This document shows positions 6,955-16,900 of a stretch of DNA of 64,000 nt, piece by piece. Position 1 is the stretch's first letter. Every line of letters begins with the position of its first letter. A program made the translations under genes and the position numbers. The stretch is from Actinacidiphila acididurans (GTDB lineage: Bacteria > Actinomycetota > Actinomycetes > Streptomycetales > Streptomycetaceae). Under the pieces are notes generated by a model, which was given only the letters and a program-made list of their open reading frames with translations, had not been told where the DNA came from and ran no database searches. Location of the stretch: contig NZ_JADKYB010000024.1 of NCBI RefSeq assembly GCF_016918855.1, positions 62,001 to 126,000 on the forward strand. The letters are read 5' to 3'.

Positions 6955-9900
6955 TCAGACCTTCTTGAGCGTGAAGTCGGTGGTGACCGTCTGCCCGGGC
7001 ACCACCGTCACCGTCGAGAACGCGGGCTGGTAGCCGTCCTTGGCGACGATCACGGTCAAGGGGCTGCCCGCGGAGTCGAGCCACAGCGCGTAGGTGCCGT
7101 CGGCCGCGGTGGTCAGCGTGTGCGTGGCACCGCCGGCTTCGTACACCTCGACGGTGGCACCCGCGATCGGCTGCGTCCCCGAGGAGCCCGCCCCGAGCAC
7201 CGTGCCGGTGATCTGCCCCCACCCGGCCGGCTGCGCCACGGTCAGGCGCACCGGTACCGAGGGGATGGCGTACGGCGTGTCGCTGGTGAACAGCAGCGAC
7301 GCCTCGTAGGTGCCGGGCTGAGTGAAGTCCGGCAGCGAGGAGTCGAGCGTGACGGTGATCGTTCTGCTCTGTCCGGGCCGCAGGGTGACCTGCTGGGCGC
7401 TCTCGGAGAGCCAGTCCACGTCGGACGGCTCCTGCTGGTCCCACCCGGGAAGCTGTTCGACGGTGGTCACCGCCGCCAGCGTGCCGCTCGTGCCGCCCAG
7501 CTTGTAGAAGCCGGCCGCACCGGCGGACTGGTAGGTGGTGTGGACGGCGTTGGGCAGCGGCGTCCACACATCGGTGGCGGGGTTGTAGGCGTAGCCGGCG
7601 TTGGTGATCACCGCTCCGTCCTGGGTGGCCCCGCCGGCGACCACGAGCCGGCCGTCGGCCACGGAGTACGCGGAACCGCCCAGCCCGACCGGCAGCGAGG
7701 ACACGGGGGTCCAGGCGTCGGACGTGGGGTCGTAGACGAAGGCGTCCTGGTAGGGCACCCCGGCGCCGCTCTGGCCGCCGGCGCAGTACAGCTTGCCGCG
7801 GATGGCGCCGCAGGACACCAGGGCGGTCGACAGCGGGTACGGCGCCGCCTGCGACCAGCGCTCCAGACCCGGGTCGTAGACCAGGACGTCGCGGGTGCCG
7901 CACGAGGTCGCCGTGGTGCAGCCGCCCACGGAGTAGAGCTTGCCGTCGAGTACCGCGGTGCCCGCGTCGGCGTAGGCCAGCGGCGCGCTGGGGCCGGCCG
8001 TCCAGCTGTCGGTGGCGGGGTCGTAGATCTCCAGGCGCGGGTCGGGCTGGAGGTCGTCGTCCCAGCCTCCCGCCGCGTACAGCTTGCCGTCGATGAAGCC
8101 GTGCATCGCCCCGCCCTTGGCGTAGGGCGCCGATGCCAGCTGCTTCCAGGTGCCCTGCTGCGGCTGGAAGGCGAACAGATCCTTGGACAGGTTCAGATCG
8201 GCGCCGAAGCCGAAGTACGAGTAGACCGTGCCCTGGTAGGTGTCGGCCTCGCTGTCGGACAGCGCTTCGGGAAGGTCGGCCGACGGCTGCCAGGCGTCGC
8301 CCACCGTCTCCTCGGGCGCGCTCGCGGTGGGTGCGCCGGCCGACGGGGCGGTGTCCTTGCCGTCCTTGCCGTCCTTGGCCGCCTGCGCGGCCGCGACCGT
8401 CCGCAGCGGCGTGAACGTACCCTTGTCCGCCCTGACCAGATGACGCGGGGCGTCCGACACCGTCGCGTGCTGCCCGGCGGGGGTGAAGCTGCCGAGCTGC
8501 TCGTGCACGGTGAAGGTGGCCGGTGCGCCGCCCGAGTTCTTGACCGTGAGGTCGGCGGTCGTCTTCTGGCCCCAGGCCACCGACCGCTGCAGCGGGCCGC
8601 CGGTCACGGTCAACTGCCCTGCGGCGAGGGCGAAGTCGTGGTGGGCGACCGCGTCGGCCGCCACCTTCTCCGCGGCCGTCAGCGTGGTGTAGCGCGGCAT
8701 GGAGAGCTGGTAGTCGCGTTTGCCGGTGTGCGGGGTGAACAGCCAGTAGAAGCCGTCACCGACTGCGGGGTCGTCCGGGGTGGCCGCGCTCTGCGCGGTC
8801 TCGGCGGAGTCGGCCGCGTCGCTCACGGTGGCGCCGTCCAGGCCGAGGCCCGTGTTGGGGTCGGTGACCGTACCGGCCATCAGCCCGCCGGGCACCGGTA
8901 CCGGCACCCGCGCCCCGACGAAAACGTTGTCAAGCGACCACCAGTTGCCCCAGGTGGCCGTCATGTGGAAGCGCACCTGCACGGCGGGGTCGCCCGCGTA
9001 GGAGGTCAACGGGATCACGTGGTGCTGGGCGGCCAGCGTTGAGCTGCTGGTCGCCTGCCACAAGGTGTCCCAGTGCGCGCCGCCGTCGGCGGTGATGTCG
9101 ACTTCGGCGTGCTGTCCGGAGAACGTTCCGTTGTAGTAGTCGTCGTAGGACAGCTCGGGATTCGTGAATCCGCTGAGGTCCATGACCGGGCTGATCAGGG
9201 CGGAGTCCTGGCTCTTGCCGATCCCGAAGTGGTCGCTGTCCAGGATGGCGAAGCCGCCCGAACCGCCGGTCTGGTTCCCGCGGTGCCCGGGGTCGTCGAA
9301 CTCCCAGCCACCCGTGGTGCCGGGAGCGTCGGTCACGGTCCAGCCCTGCGGCGTGCCGGTGGTGTCGAAGGTCTGCGTGGTGCCCTGCGGCCGGATGGAG
9401 TACCCCACCGCGGTGGCGGTGTTCGGGTCGGCCTTGAGCGCGAGGTCCGCGGTCAGGTCGGTGTTCCGGACGGTCACCTGCCGGTCCAGCTGCTGGTACC
9501 CGGGGTAGTAGGACGTGACGTGCAGGGAGTACGCCTGTCCCTGGGGGAGGCTCACCGTGTACCTGCCGGTGTACGGGTCGGTCCACACGCCGTTGCCGGG
9601 CAAGCCGTCCACGGTGACCCGTGCGTACAGCGGCCACCCGTGGCCGGAGCCGTCCCGTACGGTCCCGGACAGGGTGCTCACCGGGCGCTGCGTCAGGGTG
9701 AAGTCCTCGTCGACAGTGCCGCCTTCCGTCACGGTGACGCCCGTGGCGGAGCCGTCGGTCCAGCCGTAGAGCGTCGCCGTGACGTCGTAGGTGCCGGTCG
9801 GCACCGTGAGCGAGTAGCTGCCGTCGGTGCCGGTGGTGGCGTGTGCGCTGCCCGCGGTCACCGTCACGCCGGCCAGCGGCTTCGGCGTACGGCCGGTCGC

Positions 9901-11208
9901 GCCGCCGGTCACGACACCCGAGATGTGCCCGACGGGTCCGGAGCGGAAGGCGGCGAGCCCGTCGGGGGTGCCCAGCCCGGTCGGGCCGTCGTAGCCCTGG
10001 CCCGCGGTGCACAGCGCGGAGGGCGTGCAACTGCCGTCGGCTCCGGTGGTCACGTCGTTGAGTGAGTCCGTGGCCGCGTACGGGTAGCTGTTGGGGTCGG
10101 TGCCCGCGACCGGCTTGCCCGCGTCCGCGTAGACGCCGGCGATGATCGGCGAGGACACGCTGGTGCCGCCGGCCACGCCCCAGCCGCCGCCCGCGCCGTA
10201 GCTGTCGTAGGTGGCGACGCCCGTGTTCGGGTCGGCCACGGCCGAGACGTCCGCGACCGTGCGGTTGGCGCACGCGGAGTCGGTCTGGAAGGCCGGCTTG
10301 GGCTCGTAGGCGGAGCAGCCGGCGCCGGTCAGCGACCAGGCCTGCTCGCGCCAGCCGCGGGCGGTCGTCGCGTCCCGGGTCAGCGAGGTCCCTCCGACGG
10401 AGGTCACGTACGGTGAGGCGGCGGGGTACGAGACGCCGTAGCCGTAGTCACCGGCGGACGCGACGATGGCGACGCCGGGGTGGTGGTAGTGCGGGTCGAG
10501 TGCGGTCGTCTCGTCGGGGCTTTCACCCGGACCCAGGTCGTACCGGGTGCCGTAGGAGTTCGAGACCGCGTCCGCGCCCAGCGCGACGGCCTGGTCCTCG
10601 GCCTCGGCCAGCGAGAGCGGGGCGGAGTCGTCCGCTTCCACCAGCAGGATGTGCGCCTGAGGGGCGAGCGCGGACACCATGTCGAGGTCGAGCGAGATCT
10701 CGCCGGCCCAGTCCGAGTCGGGCACCGGGTAGCTGCTGCCCCCGCGCTGGTCGGTCTTGGTGAAGCAGCCGTTCGCCGTGGTGCAGGCGGGCAGCCCGTA
10801 CTGCGCGCGGTAGACCGCGAGGTCGCTCTCGGCCTGGGGGTCGTCGTACGCGTCCACGATCGCGACGGTGGTGCCGGCGCCGCCGCCCGCGGGGATGTTG
10901 TACGCGCCGAGCAGGTCGGCGGGGCCGTAGCCCTGCGGTGCCGTCCCCACGGCGTCCGCCGCGACCCGGGGCGATGCCTTGCGCAGGCCGAAGCAGCTGT
11001 CCTTGCCCGGCCCGGGGTCGGCACACATCCGCTCGAACTGCGCCTGCTGCTTGCCCTGCCCCGGCTGCGCCGCGGCCTGCTGCGGGGTGCCCGCCCACGC
11101 CGGCGCCTGGGCCGCCCCCGCCAGCGCGATCAGTGCCGCACCGACCGCGGCCACGGCGGAACGTATTCTTCGTCGGCGCACCGTTGAGTGCTCCGGCTGT
11201 CTTGACAT
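6955..11208 (-). CDS. Secreted S53 (sedolisin-like) peptidase with Ig-like and Kelch domains
   Basis: A 1417-residue exported protein. The signal peptide is about 1-39 (RRRRIRSAV, hydrophobic core, AWA). A serine-carboxyl peptidase domain lies at about 95-420: Glu and Asp of GEISLDLD form the acid pair, AGDYGYG supplies the oxyanion Asp, and GTSVSSP (Ser near 352) is the nucleophile motif. The usual long pro-kumamolisin activation domain is absent; only some 60 residues separate signal and catalytic core. Then come two carboxypeptidase-regulatory-like beta sandwiches, a jelly-roll segment (GWEFDDPGHR... WWSLDNVFVG), another beta-sandwich segment, about five Kelch repeats (KLYAAGG, KLYSVGG, KLYCAGG and similar) and a final regulatory-like domain. 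ATG at 11208 has AAGGAG 6 nt upstream. Likely an extracellular protease with adhesion domains; substrate unknown. Confidence 0.88.
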   Translation of the reverse strand: MSRQPEHSTVRRRRIRSAVAAVGAALIALAGAAQAPAWAGTPQQAAAQPGQGKQQAQFERMCADPGPGKDSCFGLRKASPRVAADAVGTAPQGYGPADLLGAYNIPAGGGAGTTVAIVDAYDDPQAESDLAVYRAQYGLPACTTANGCFTKTDQRGGSSYPVPDSDWAGEISLDLDMVSALAPQAHILLVEADDSAPLSLAEAEDQAVALGADAVSNSYGTRYDLGPGESPDETTALDPHYHHPGVAIVASAGDYGYGVSYPAASPYVTSVGGTSLTRDATTARGWREQAWSLTGAGCSAYEPKPAFQTDSACANRTVADVSAVADPNTGVATYDSYGAGGGWGVAGGTSVSSPIIAGVYADAGKPVAGTDPNSYPYAATDSLNDVTTGADGSCTPSALCTAGQGYDGPTGLGTPDGLAAFRSGPVGHISGVVTGGATGRTPKPLAGVTVTAGSAHATTGTDGSYSLTVPTGTYDVTATLYGWTDGSATGVTVTEGGTVDEDFTLTQRPVSTLSGTVRDGSGHGWPLYARVTVDGLPGNGVWTDPYTGRYTVSLPQGQAYSLHVTSYYPGYQQLDRQVTVRNTDLTADLALKADPNTATAVGYSIRPQGTTQTFDTTGTPQGWTVTDAPGTTGGWEFDDPGHRGNQTGGSGGFAILDSDHFGIGKSQDSALISPVMDLSGFTNPELSYDDYYNGTFSGQHAEVDITADGGAHWDTLWQATSSSTLAAQHHVIPLTSYAGDPAVQVRFHMTATWGNWWSLDNVFVGARVPVPVPGGLMAGTVTDPNTGLGLDGATVSDAADSAETAQSAATPDDPAVGDGFYWLFTPHTGKRDYQLSMPRYTTLTAAEKVAADAVAHHDFALAAGQLTVTGGPLQRSVAWGQKTTADLTVKNSGGAPATFTVHEQLGSFTPAGQHATVSDAPRHLVRADKGTFTPLRTVAAAQAAKDGKDGKDTAPSAGAPTASAPEETVGDAWQPSADLPEALSDSEADTYQGTVYSYFGFGADLNLSKDLFAFQPQQGTWKQLASAPYAKGGAMHGFIDGKLYAAGGWDDDLQPDPRLEIYDPATDSWTAGPSAPLAYADAGTAVLDGKLYSVGGCTTATSCGTRDVLVYDPGLERWSQAAPYPLSTALVSCGAIRGKLYCAGGQSGAGVPYQDAFVYDPTSDAWTPVSSLPVGLGGSAYSVADGRLVVAGGATQDGAVITNAGYAYNPATDVWTPLPNAVHTTYQSAGAAGFYKLGGTSGTLAAVTTVEQLPGWDQQEPSDVDWLSESAQQVTLRPGQSRTITVTLDSSLPDFTQPGTYEASLLFTSDTPYAIPSVPVRLTVAQPAGWGQITGTVLGAGSSGTQPIAGATVEVYEAGGATHTLTTAADGTYALWLDSAGSPLTVIVAKDGYQPAFSTVTVVPGQTVTTDFTLKKV

Positions 11209-11577
11209 TCCGAACTCCTTGCTGGTTGCACCTGAGTTGAAGGCGCAATGCCGCCCGCGCGCCTTCGCGAAGGGGTCGCCTCCGCAAAGATCCATTCCGC
11301 TGGCCGACTTGATGGTCTGTCAATCCATCCGTGTTAAGCCTTGGTTGATTTTTGAACGGGATTCAGCGCGTCTGCGGGCGAACACGGCATGGCGCACGTT
11401 GCGCGCATGCGCGGGCAATCGGGATGTGCGGGGTTCGCCTGCGCGACCGACCGCAGCACCGGAAACGACAGAGCGTTGACTGAGTTCACGCCATGAATAA
11501 GCTCTTCTGGTCCGTCTGGGCGAGGCGAGTCCCTAGGCTGGCCTCGATCACCGCCCGCTTGCGACCCGAGGACGCCC
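11209..11577. other. Divergent intergenic region (369 bp), no gene
   Basis: It separates the secreted peptidase (minus) from the helicase gene (plus). It holds a minus-strand TTGACA hexamer (11318-11323, no clear -10), a 12-bp perfect palindrome CGCGCATGCGCG (11402-11413) and a plus-strand promoter candidate (11476-11503). I see no coding bias here. Confidence 0.6.
11476..11503 (+). promoter_or_regulatory. Candidate sigma-70-type promoter for the UvrD-like gene
   Basis: TTGACT (11476-11481), a 16-bp spacer and TAAGCT (11498-11503) fit the actinomycete housekeeping pattern TTGAC-N16-18-TANNNT. Transcription would start about 70 nt before the ATG at 11578. Confidence 0.45.
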
Positions 11578-13770
11578 ATGCCCCGACTCGCCCTCTCCGA
11601 CGACTTCGTCACGGACCTCATCGCGCTTCAGAGACCGGTCCAGAAAGAAGTCAACGACGCGATCCAGATGTTCCGGAGCATGACCGTCCCTCAGCTCCAT
11701 GCCAGCAAGGGCATGCATCTGGAGAAACTCGAGCGGGCGCGCGACTCCCGGATCCGCACGATACGCGTCACCAAGTCCTACCGGGGCGTCCTCCTGGCCC
11801 CCGACGACGGAAGCGATCTGTTCACGCTCCTTCGGGTCGCCCCTCATGACGAGGCGATCAACTGGGCCTGCAAGCGCGTCTACTCCGTCAACGGCGCGAC
11901 CGGAGGTCTGGAGGTGCGAAACGTCGAGGCATTGGAGCAGATGGAGACGTACTTCGAGGCGAAACTCGAAGCGAACGCGGTCACCGCACCTGTCCGCCTC
12001 TTCGAAGGGCACTCGGACACCGTGCTGCGCGACCTCGGCATCGACGAGCAGGTCATGCGGCTTGCCCGGGTCTGTGTCACGACCGACGACCTGACGGTCA
12101 TGGCACCGCCGATGATGCCCGCCGATCAGTACGAGGTCCTGGAGTTCCTGGCTGCCGGTTACTCCGCCGAGGATGTCTGGGAGCAGCTGATCGCGCCGCG
12201 GGGACAGACCGTGCGGACGGCGCAGGACCGGCCGACCGTCACGCTCACCGAGGCGGTCCTCAACACGCCGGACCGCATCGTGGAGGTGACGGGGCCCGGA
12301 GAGCTGGAGCGGGTCCTCACCGAGGACCTCGCCCGATGGCGGATCTTCCTCCACCCTGCCCAGCGCCGGTTCGCCTACCACGCCGGTTTCAACGGGCCCG
12401 CCCAGGTCACCGGTGGCCCCGGCACCGGCAAGACGGTCGTCGCCCTGCACCGTGTCCGGCATCTGCTGCGCACCGGCGATGACGGCGACCGGATCCTGCT
12501 CACGACCTTCACCAACGCCATGGCGTCTTCGCTGCGGGACAGCCTGGCGCTCCTGCTCGGCGAAGCCGACGCCCACCTGCTGGACCGTGTCGATGTCACG
12601 ACGGTGGACTCCCTCGCCGCCCGGGTGATCCGGGAGGCGCGGGGCCGTTCGCTCAAGCCCCTCTCCGCCGCAGCCGAGAAGAGCGCCTGGACCCGAGTCA
12701 GTGCACGTGAGGAACTCCCGTGGACAGAGCAGTTCCTGTCCCAGGAGTTCCGCAACGTCGTGCTGGCGCAAGGGCTGCGCACACCCGAGGAGTACCTGCG
12801 CTGTGTGCGCAGGGGGCGCGGTACCCAGATCGGGCGGGTGCAGAGGGCGCGACTGTGGCGCGTCATGGAGCGGTTCACGGCAGACCTGGCCGCCCACGAT
12901 TCGGCCACGTACACACAACTGTGCGACCAGGCCGCCCGGATCCTGGCGGAGGGCAAGCCGCGTTACCGCCACGTCGTCGTGGACGAGGCCCAGGATCTCC
13001 ATCCGGCCCAGTGGCGGGTGCTGCGGGCCTGCGCGGCGGACCGGGCGGACGACATGTTCATCGTCGGGGACCCGCATCAACGCATCTACGATTCCCGCGT
13101 ATCACTGCGCTCGCTGGGCATCGACGTCCGCGGGCGCTCGTCCCGGCTCCGCCTCAACTACCGCAGCACGGAGGAGATCCTGCGCTGGTCGGCGGCGCTC
13201 CTCGACGGTCAGGCCGTGGGCCGGCTCGGTGAGGACGACGACGATGACGGTGACCGGGACTCACTGCACGGCTACCGTTCCCAACTGCACGGCCGTGTTC
13301 CGGCCGTCCGCGGATACGCGAGCCAGGACGAGGAACTGCGGGCGCTGATCGAGCAGATCCGGATCTGGATCGATCAGGACGGCGTCAAACCGTCCGAGGT
13401 GGCGGTATGCGCCCGGTTCAACACCCTGGTCGATGCGGTCATCGCACGCTTGCGACGGGAACGCATCCCAGCCGTCGCCGTGAGGGACGATCCAGGGGCC
13501 GGTGTGTCCGGCGTGCGTGTTGCCACCATGCACGCGATGAAGGGCCTGGAGTTCCGCTGCGTGGCCGTCGTCGGCGTGACCTCCAGCGTGCTGCCCTTCG
13601 CCCCGCAGGTGACGCCGGCCGAGGTGGATCCCGTCCAGCATCAGTCCGACCTGCTCGCCGAGCACTGCCTGCTGTTCGTGGCGTGCACGCGGCCGCGTGA
13701 CGCACTGGCCATCTCGTGGAGTGGCGAGCGAAGCCGCCTGCTGGACCCGATCACCGCGATCACTGGATGA
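11578..13770 (+). CDS. UvrD-like SF1A helicase with N-terminal RelE-like domain
   Basis: A 730-residue cytoplasmic ATPase. Residues 1 to about 105 resemble a RelE/ParE toxin fold: a helical start, then RDSRIRTIRVTKSYRGVLLA, LFTLLRVAPHDEAINWACKR. SF1 helicase motifs follow in order: Walker A GGPGTGKT (about 280-287), motif II VVVDEAQDLHP (about 467), motif III IVGDPHQRIY, motif IV LNYRSTEEI, motif V TMHAMKGLEF and motif VI LFVACTRPRDAL near the C-terminus. Motifs are intact, so ATP-driven 3'-5' translocation on single-stranded DNA is expected from the family. ATG at 11578 has a GAGGA-type site just upstream. It converges on the 1845-aa helicase gene with a shared terminator between them. Fusion of a toxin-like fold to a helicase suggests a conflict or defence role (inference). 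Confidence 0.85.
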   Translation: MPRLALSDDFVTDLIALQRPVQKEVNDAIQMFRSMTVPQLHASKGMHLEKLERARDSRIRTIRVTKSYRGVLLAPDDGSDLFTLLRVAPHDEAINWACKRVYSVNGATGGLEVRNVEALEQMETYFEAKLEANAVTAPVRLFEGHSDTVLRDLGIDEQVMRLARVCVTTDDLTVMAPPMMPADQYEVLEFLAAGYSAEDVWEQLIAPRGQTVRTAQDRPTVTLTEAVLNTPDRIVEVTGPGELERVLTEDLARWRIFLHPAQRRFAYHAGFNGPAQVTGGPGTGKTVVALHRVRHLLRTGDDGDRILLTTFTNAMASSLRDSLALLLGEADAHLLDRVDVTTVDSLAARVIREARGRSLKPLSAAAEKSAWTRVSAREELPWTEQFLSQEFRNVVLAQGLRTPEEYLRCVRRGRGTQIGRVQRARLWRVMERFTADLAAHDSATYTQLCDQAARILAEGKPRYRHVVVDEAQDLHPAQWRVLRACAADRADDMFIVGDPHQRIYDSRVSLRSLGIDVRGRSSRLRLNYRSTEEILRWSAALLDGQAVGRLGEDDDDDGDRDSLHGYRSQLHGRVPAVRGYASQDEELRALIEQIRIWIDQDGVKPSEVAVCARFNTLVDAVIARLRRERIPAVAVRDDPGAGVSGVRVATMHAMKGLEFRCVAVVGVTSSVLPFAPQVTPAEVDPVQHQSDLLAEHCLLFVACTRPRDALAISWSGERSRLLDPITAITG

Positions 13771-13781
13771 GGAATGCAGGG

Positions 13782-13823
13782 GTCCCGCCGCCCGAACCCG
13801 AAACCGGGTCGGGACGGCGGGAC
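13782..13823. terminator. Bidirectional hairpin between two helicase genes
   Basis: A 19-nt arm (13782-13800) pairs with 13805-13823 with three mismatches around a 4-nt loop; the outer 9 bp (GTCCCGCCG/CGGCGGGAC) are perfect. It starts 12 bp past the stop of the UvrD-like gene and about 80 bp from the stop of the convergent gene. Confidence 0.75.
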
Positions 13824-13875
13824 GTCGGCCGATGCCGGTACCACCGGATCTCCGTCCGGGCCGCGGCTCAGGCGC

Positions 13876-13908
13876 TCACACCCCTCACACCCCTCACACC
13901 CCTCACAC
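13876..13908. repeat. 9-bp tandem repeat carrying four in-frame stop codons
   Basis: TCACACCCC is repeated three times plus a partial copy. On the minus strand it follows the last codons of the large helicase gene, so its true TGA (13903-13905) is repeated three more times in the same frame, every third codon. It looks like recent duplication of the stop region. Confidence 0.8.
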
Positions 13909-16900
13909 GCGGATCTCCCGGACGACCACGGTGTGCGCCTTGTCCTGGGACGCCTCGTACGAGACCTCGTGTCCCACCGGCTGCCACATCAGCGCCTGCC
14001 CCAACGGAGAAGAGGGAGACACGATGTCCGCGTCGCCGGTCGGTAGTTCGGCAACCGTGTACAGGGTGTCGCCATCGATCTGTCCGTCGAATTCCAGAAC
14101 GAGCAGGGCGCCGGGAATTACGAGCGCCGGTACGGCCGTCTCCCGCCCGACGGCGACGGTGTCGAGGAACGACCTCAGGAAGCCGAGCCGCTTCGTACGC
14201 CGGTCGCGCTGATCAGCGTCGGTCTTCCGGAGCGAGACGAGGTTCGCCGGGTCCACGCCGTCGGGCGTCACGTCCGGAGCATCGACGGCTGCCTGCAACT
14301 CCTGCATCTCGCGGACCAGCCGCTGGAAGGCTGCGGCGGGGATCTCCCGAACCGGCAGCGGGCTTCCGGCGTCCCACGTCGGGACCTGCACGTCCCGCGC
14401 CCGGTCCGCCGGGGCCACGGAGGAGTCCTCGGCGGCCGGTACGGATTCGCCTGGCTCCGCAACCGGCGGAACCCCGGTCCGGTCGATCTCGACGGGGACG
14501 ACGAACTGCTCCCCTTCGTCACCGGCCGGCCGGATGCCCAGCCGCTCCAATTCGGACCACACAGGCGACAGCGCCTGCTCGCGGTCGAGGTGGAACCGGC
14601 TGCCGCGAACGCGGACGAAGGTCCAGTCGACGCGCTCCAGGTCGCGCTGCCGGGTGGCGGCCGTGCCCGCGTCCTCGCCGTCCGCGAACGCGTCCCCGTC
14701 GCAGGCGATCGCCAGCCTGCGCGTCCCGCCCTCGACGACCAGGTCGATCGTGTGGCGGCCGACACGGTACCCCGGCCGCACGCGGTAACCGCGCGCCGTC
14801 AGCTCCAGGTACACCTTCTGCTGGAACAGGCTGTCGAACGCCTCGTGCCGGACATCCGGCAGCACCTCGCTGCCGACCGCCACGATGTCCTCCTCCACGG
14901 GCCTGGTGAGCTGATCGAGCCACCGCCGGCGAAGGTCGTTCTCGTGGAACTGCTCGGCGCGTGCGCTGTGGAACACCCACACCTGGTCCTGGGCGCGGGA
15001 GGCCGCGACGTTGAGCTGCTGCTCGTACCTCTTTCCGCTGAACCCTCCGGGCACCGTCCCTGCCGCGGTGGTCGCCGAGTTGACGCAGGAGACGAACATG
15101 ACGTGGCGTTCGTCGCCCTGGAAGTCCTCGGCGTCGCCGACCCGGATACGCCGCTCCTCGCGCTCCTCGTAGTCGAGGCGCTCGGCCAGCAGATTCTCCA
15201 GCTCCGCCACATGCCCCTTGCTGGCCCGCAGACTGATGACGCCCATGGTCTTCCCCTCGTACGCGGGGTCGGCGCAGCAGCGCACGACCGCGTCGACGAG
15301 TGCCTCGGCCTCGGCGGTGTTGACCAGGCGGGCATCGGCACCGACGGCCTCGCCGTCCGGCACGTACACGGTGCGGACCGGGGGCAGCCGGTCCGCACCG
15401 TACTGCCGCAGCGGCTGCAGCCGGCCGTCGTAGCACAGCTCGTTGGAGAAGGAGATGATCTCCGGCATGCACCGGAAGTGCTCCTTGAGCATGAGCGTGC
15501 CGCGGCCCGCGGAGAGTGCTTCGGTGAGATCGAAGAAGCTGGACTCCGGGCCGAACAGGCTGCGGACGTCCGGCTCGAGGGAGGTCAGCAGCCGGTCTCT
15601 CAGATGGAAGTACTCGTCCTGCTTGAGCCCGACGTTGGCGGGGCTGACCTGCTTGCTGTCGCCGACGACGACCATACGGTCGGCGAGCCAGCTCAGCAGC
15701 ATGGCCTCCAGACCGGACTGGCTGGCCTCGTCGACGATGACGACGTCGAACAGGCCGGGCCGGTCCATGGGCACGGTCTCCGCGACTTGGTGCAGCGGCA
15801 TGATCCAGGCCGGCACCGCCGTCTGCGCCTTGCGCAATGCGGCCTGGGCGTCCCGTCGGTAGCGGTGCTGGTACTTGCCCTTCATGCGGCGTGCAGCCTG
15901 CTGGTACGCGCTGAGCGCCCTGGACTGGTCGCCGGTGAGCAGCCCGAGGCAGCGGTGCCAGGCGCGCGCGGCGGCAAGCCGGGCGAGCATGATGCGTGCC
16001 TCGTCGTCGGCCTCCGTCAACCGCTTGCGCAGGGAGCGCTCGGCCTCCGGATCGGTGAGCCGCTCCATGCGGTCGCGCCAGGCGGACCACGCCCAGGCCT
16101 CGGCGAGGAGCGGCAGCCGGGTCTCCCAAGCGGCGTCCTCGGGGGTGTCGCTGATCCGTTCGGCGAGCGCGGGGAAGGCCTGTCGCACGAGCGACAGCGC
16201 CGCGTGCTGTTCCGCCCGCAACCGGGCCGCTTCCCGGACCTCGGCGATCTCCTGGCTGAACTCTCGGTACCCGTCCGGGTCCTGAGCGCGAACGGTGTCG
16301 AGAGCGCGCCCAACGGCCGGCGACACCCCGGTCCGGTCGTTCCAGACACGCAACAGGTCCTCGGCGTCCGCGATGATCCTGCGCGACTGATCGGCGGCGC
16401 GCAGCGTCACCGCCGCGCGCAGCAGGGCGCGTACGGCGTTCTCGACGGAAGGCTCGTGCCAGGCGGCGACGGCCAGCTCCGGCGAGGTGGCCGCGGTGGT
16501 GACCACGTCGGTGCGGGCGGCGGCGACGGCGAGCAGGGCTTCGAGTACCGCGGCGTCCTGCCGCAGACGGGCGAGCCTCGGGCCGTGCCCGTGCCAGCGT
16601 CCGGCCGGGGTTCCCCACTCGGATTCCACCTGCGCCAGGCGCAGTTCGAGTTGCACGCGGGCAAGGACGACGGCCGCGGTCGCGATGTCTTCCGGAGCCC
16701 GCCCGTCGACACGGACGGATTCCACGAACCCGCCGACGGCCTTGGCCAGTTTCGATCGCACACCGAGCGGCCCGCGCAGCTTCTGGCCCTGGCCGAGCCC
16801 GTCGTGCAGGGCGGTGGCCTGGCCCAGCGCGGTTGCCGGGTCGTATTCCTCCAGACCGCTGACCATCGCGGTACCCAGCGTGGCGAGCGAGGACTCGACC

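Noticed and set aside
13876..13908. Short repeats considered as a CRISPR fragment
   Set aside because: Nine-base units in direct contact without spacers and no cas genes; simple tandem duplication.
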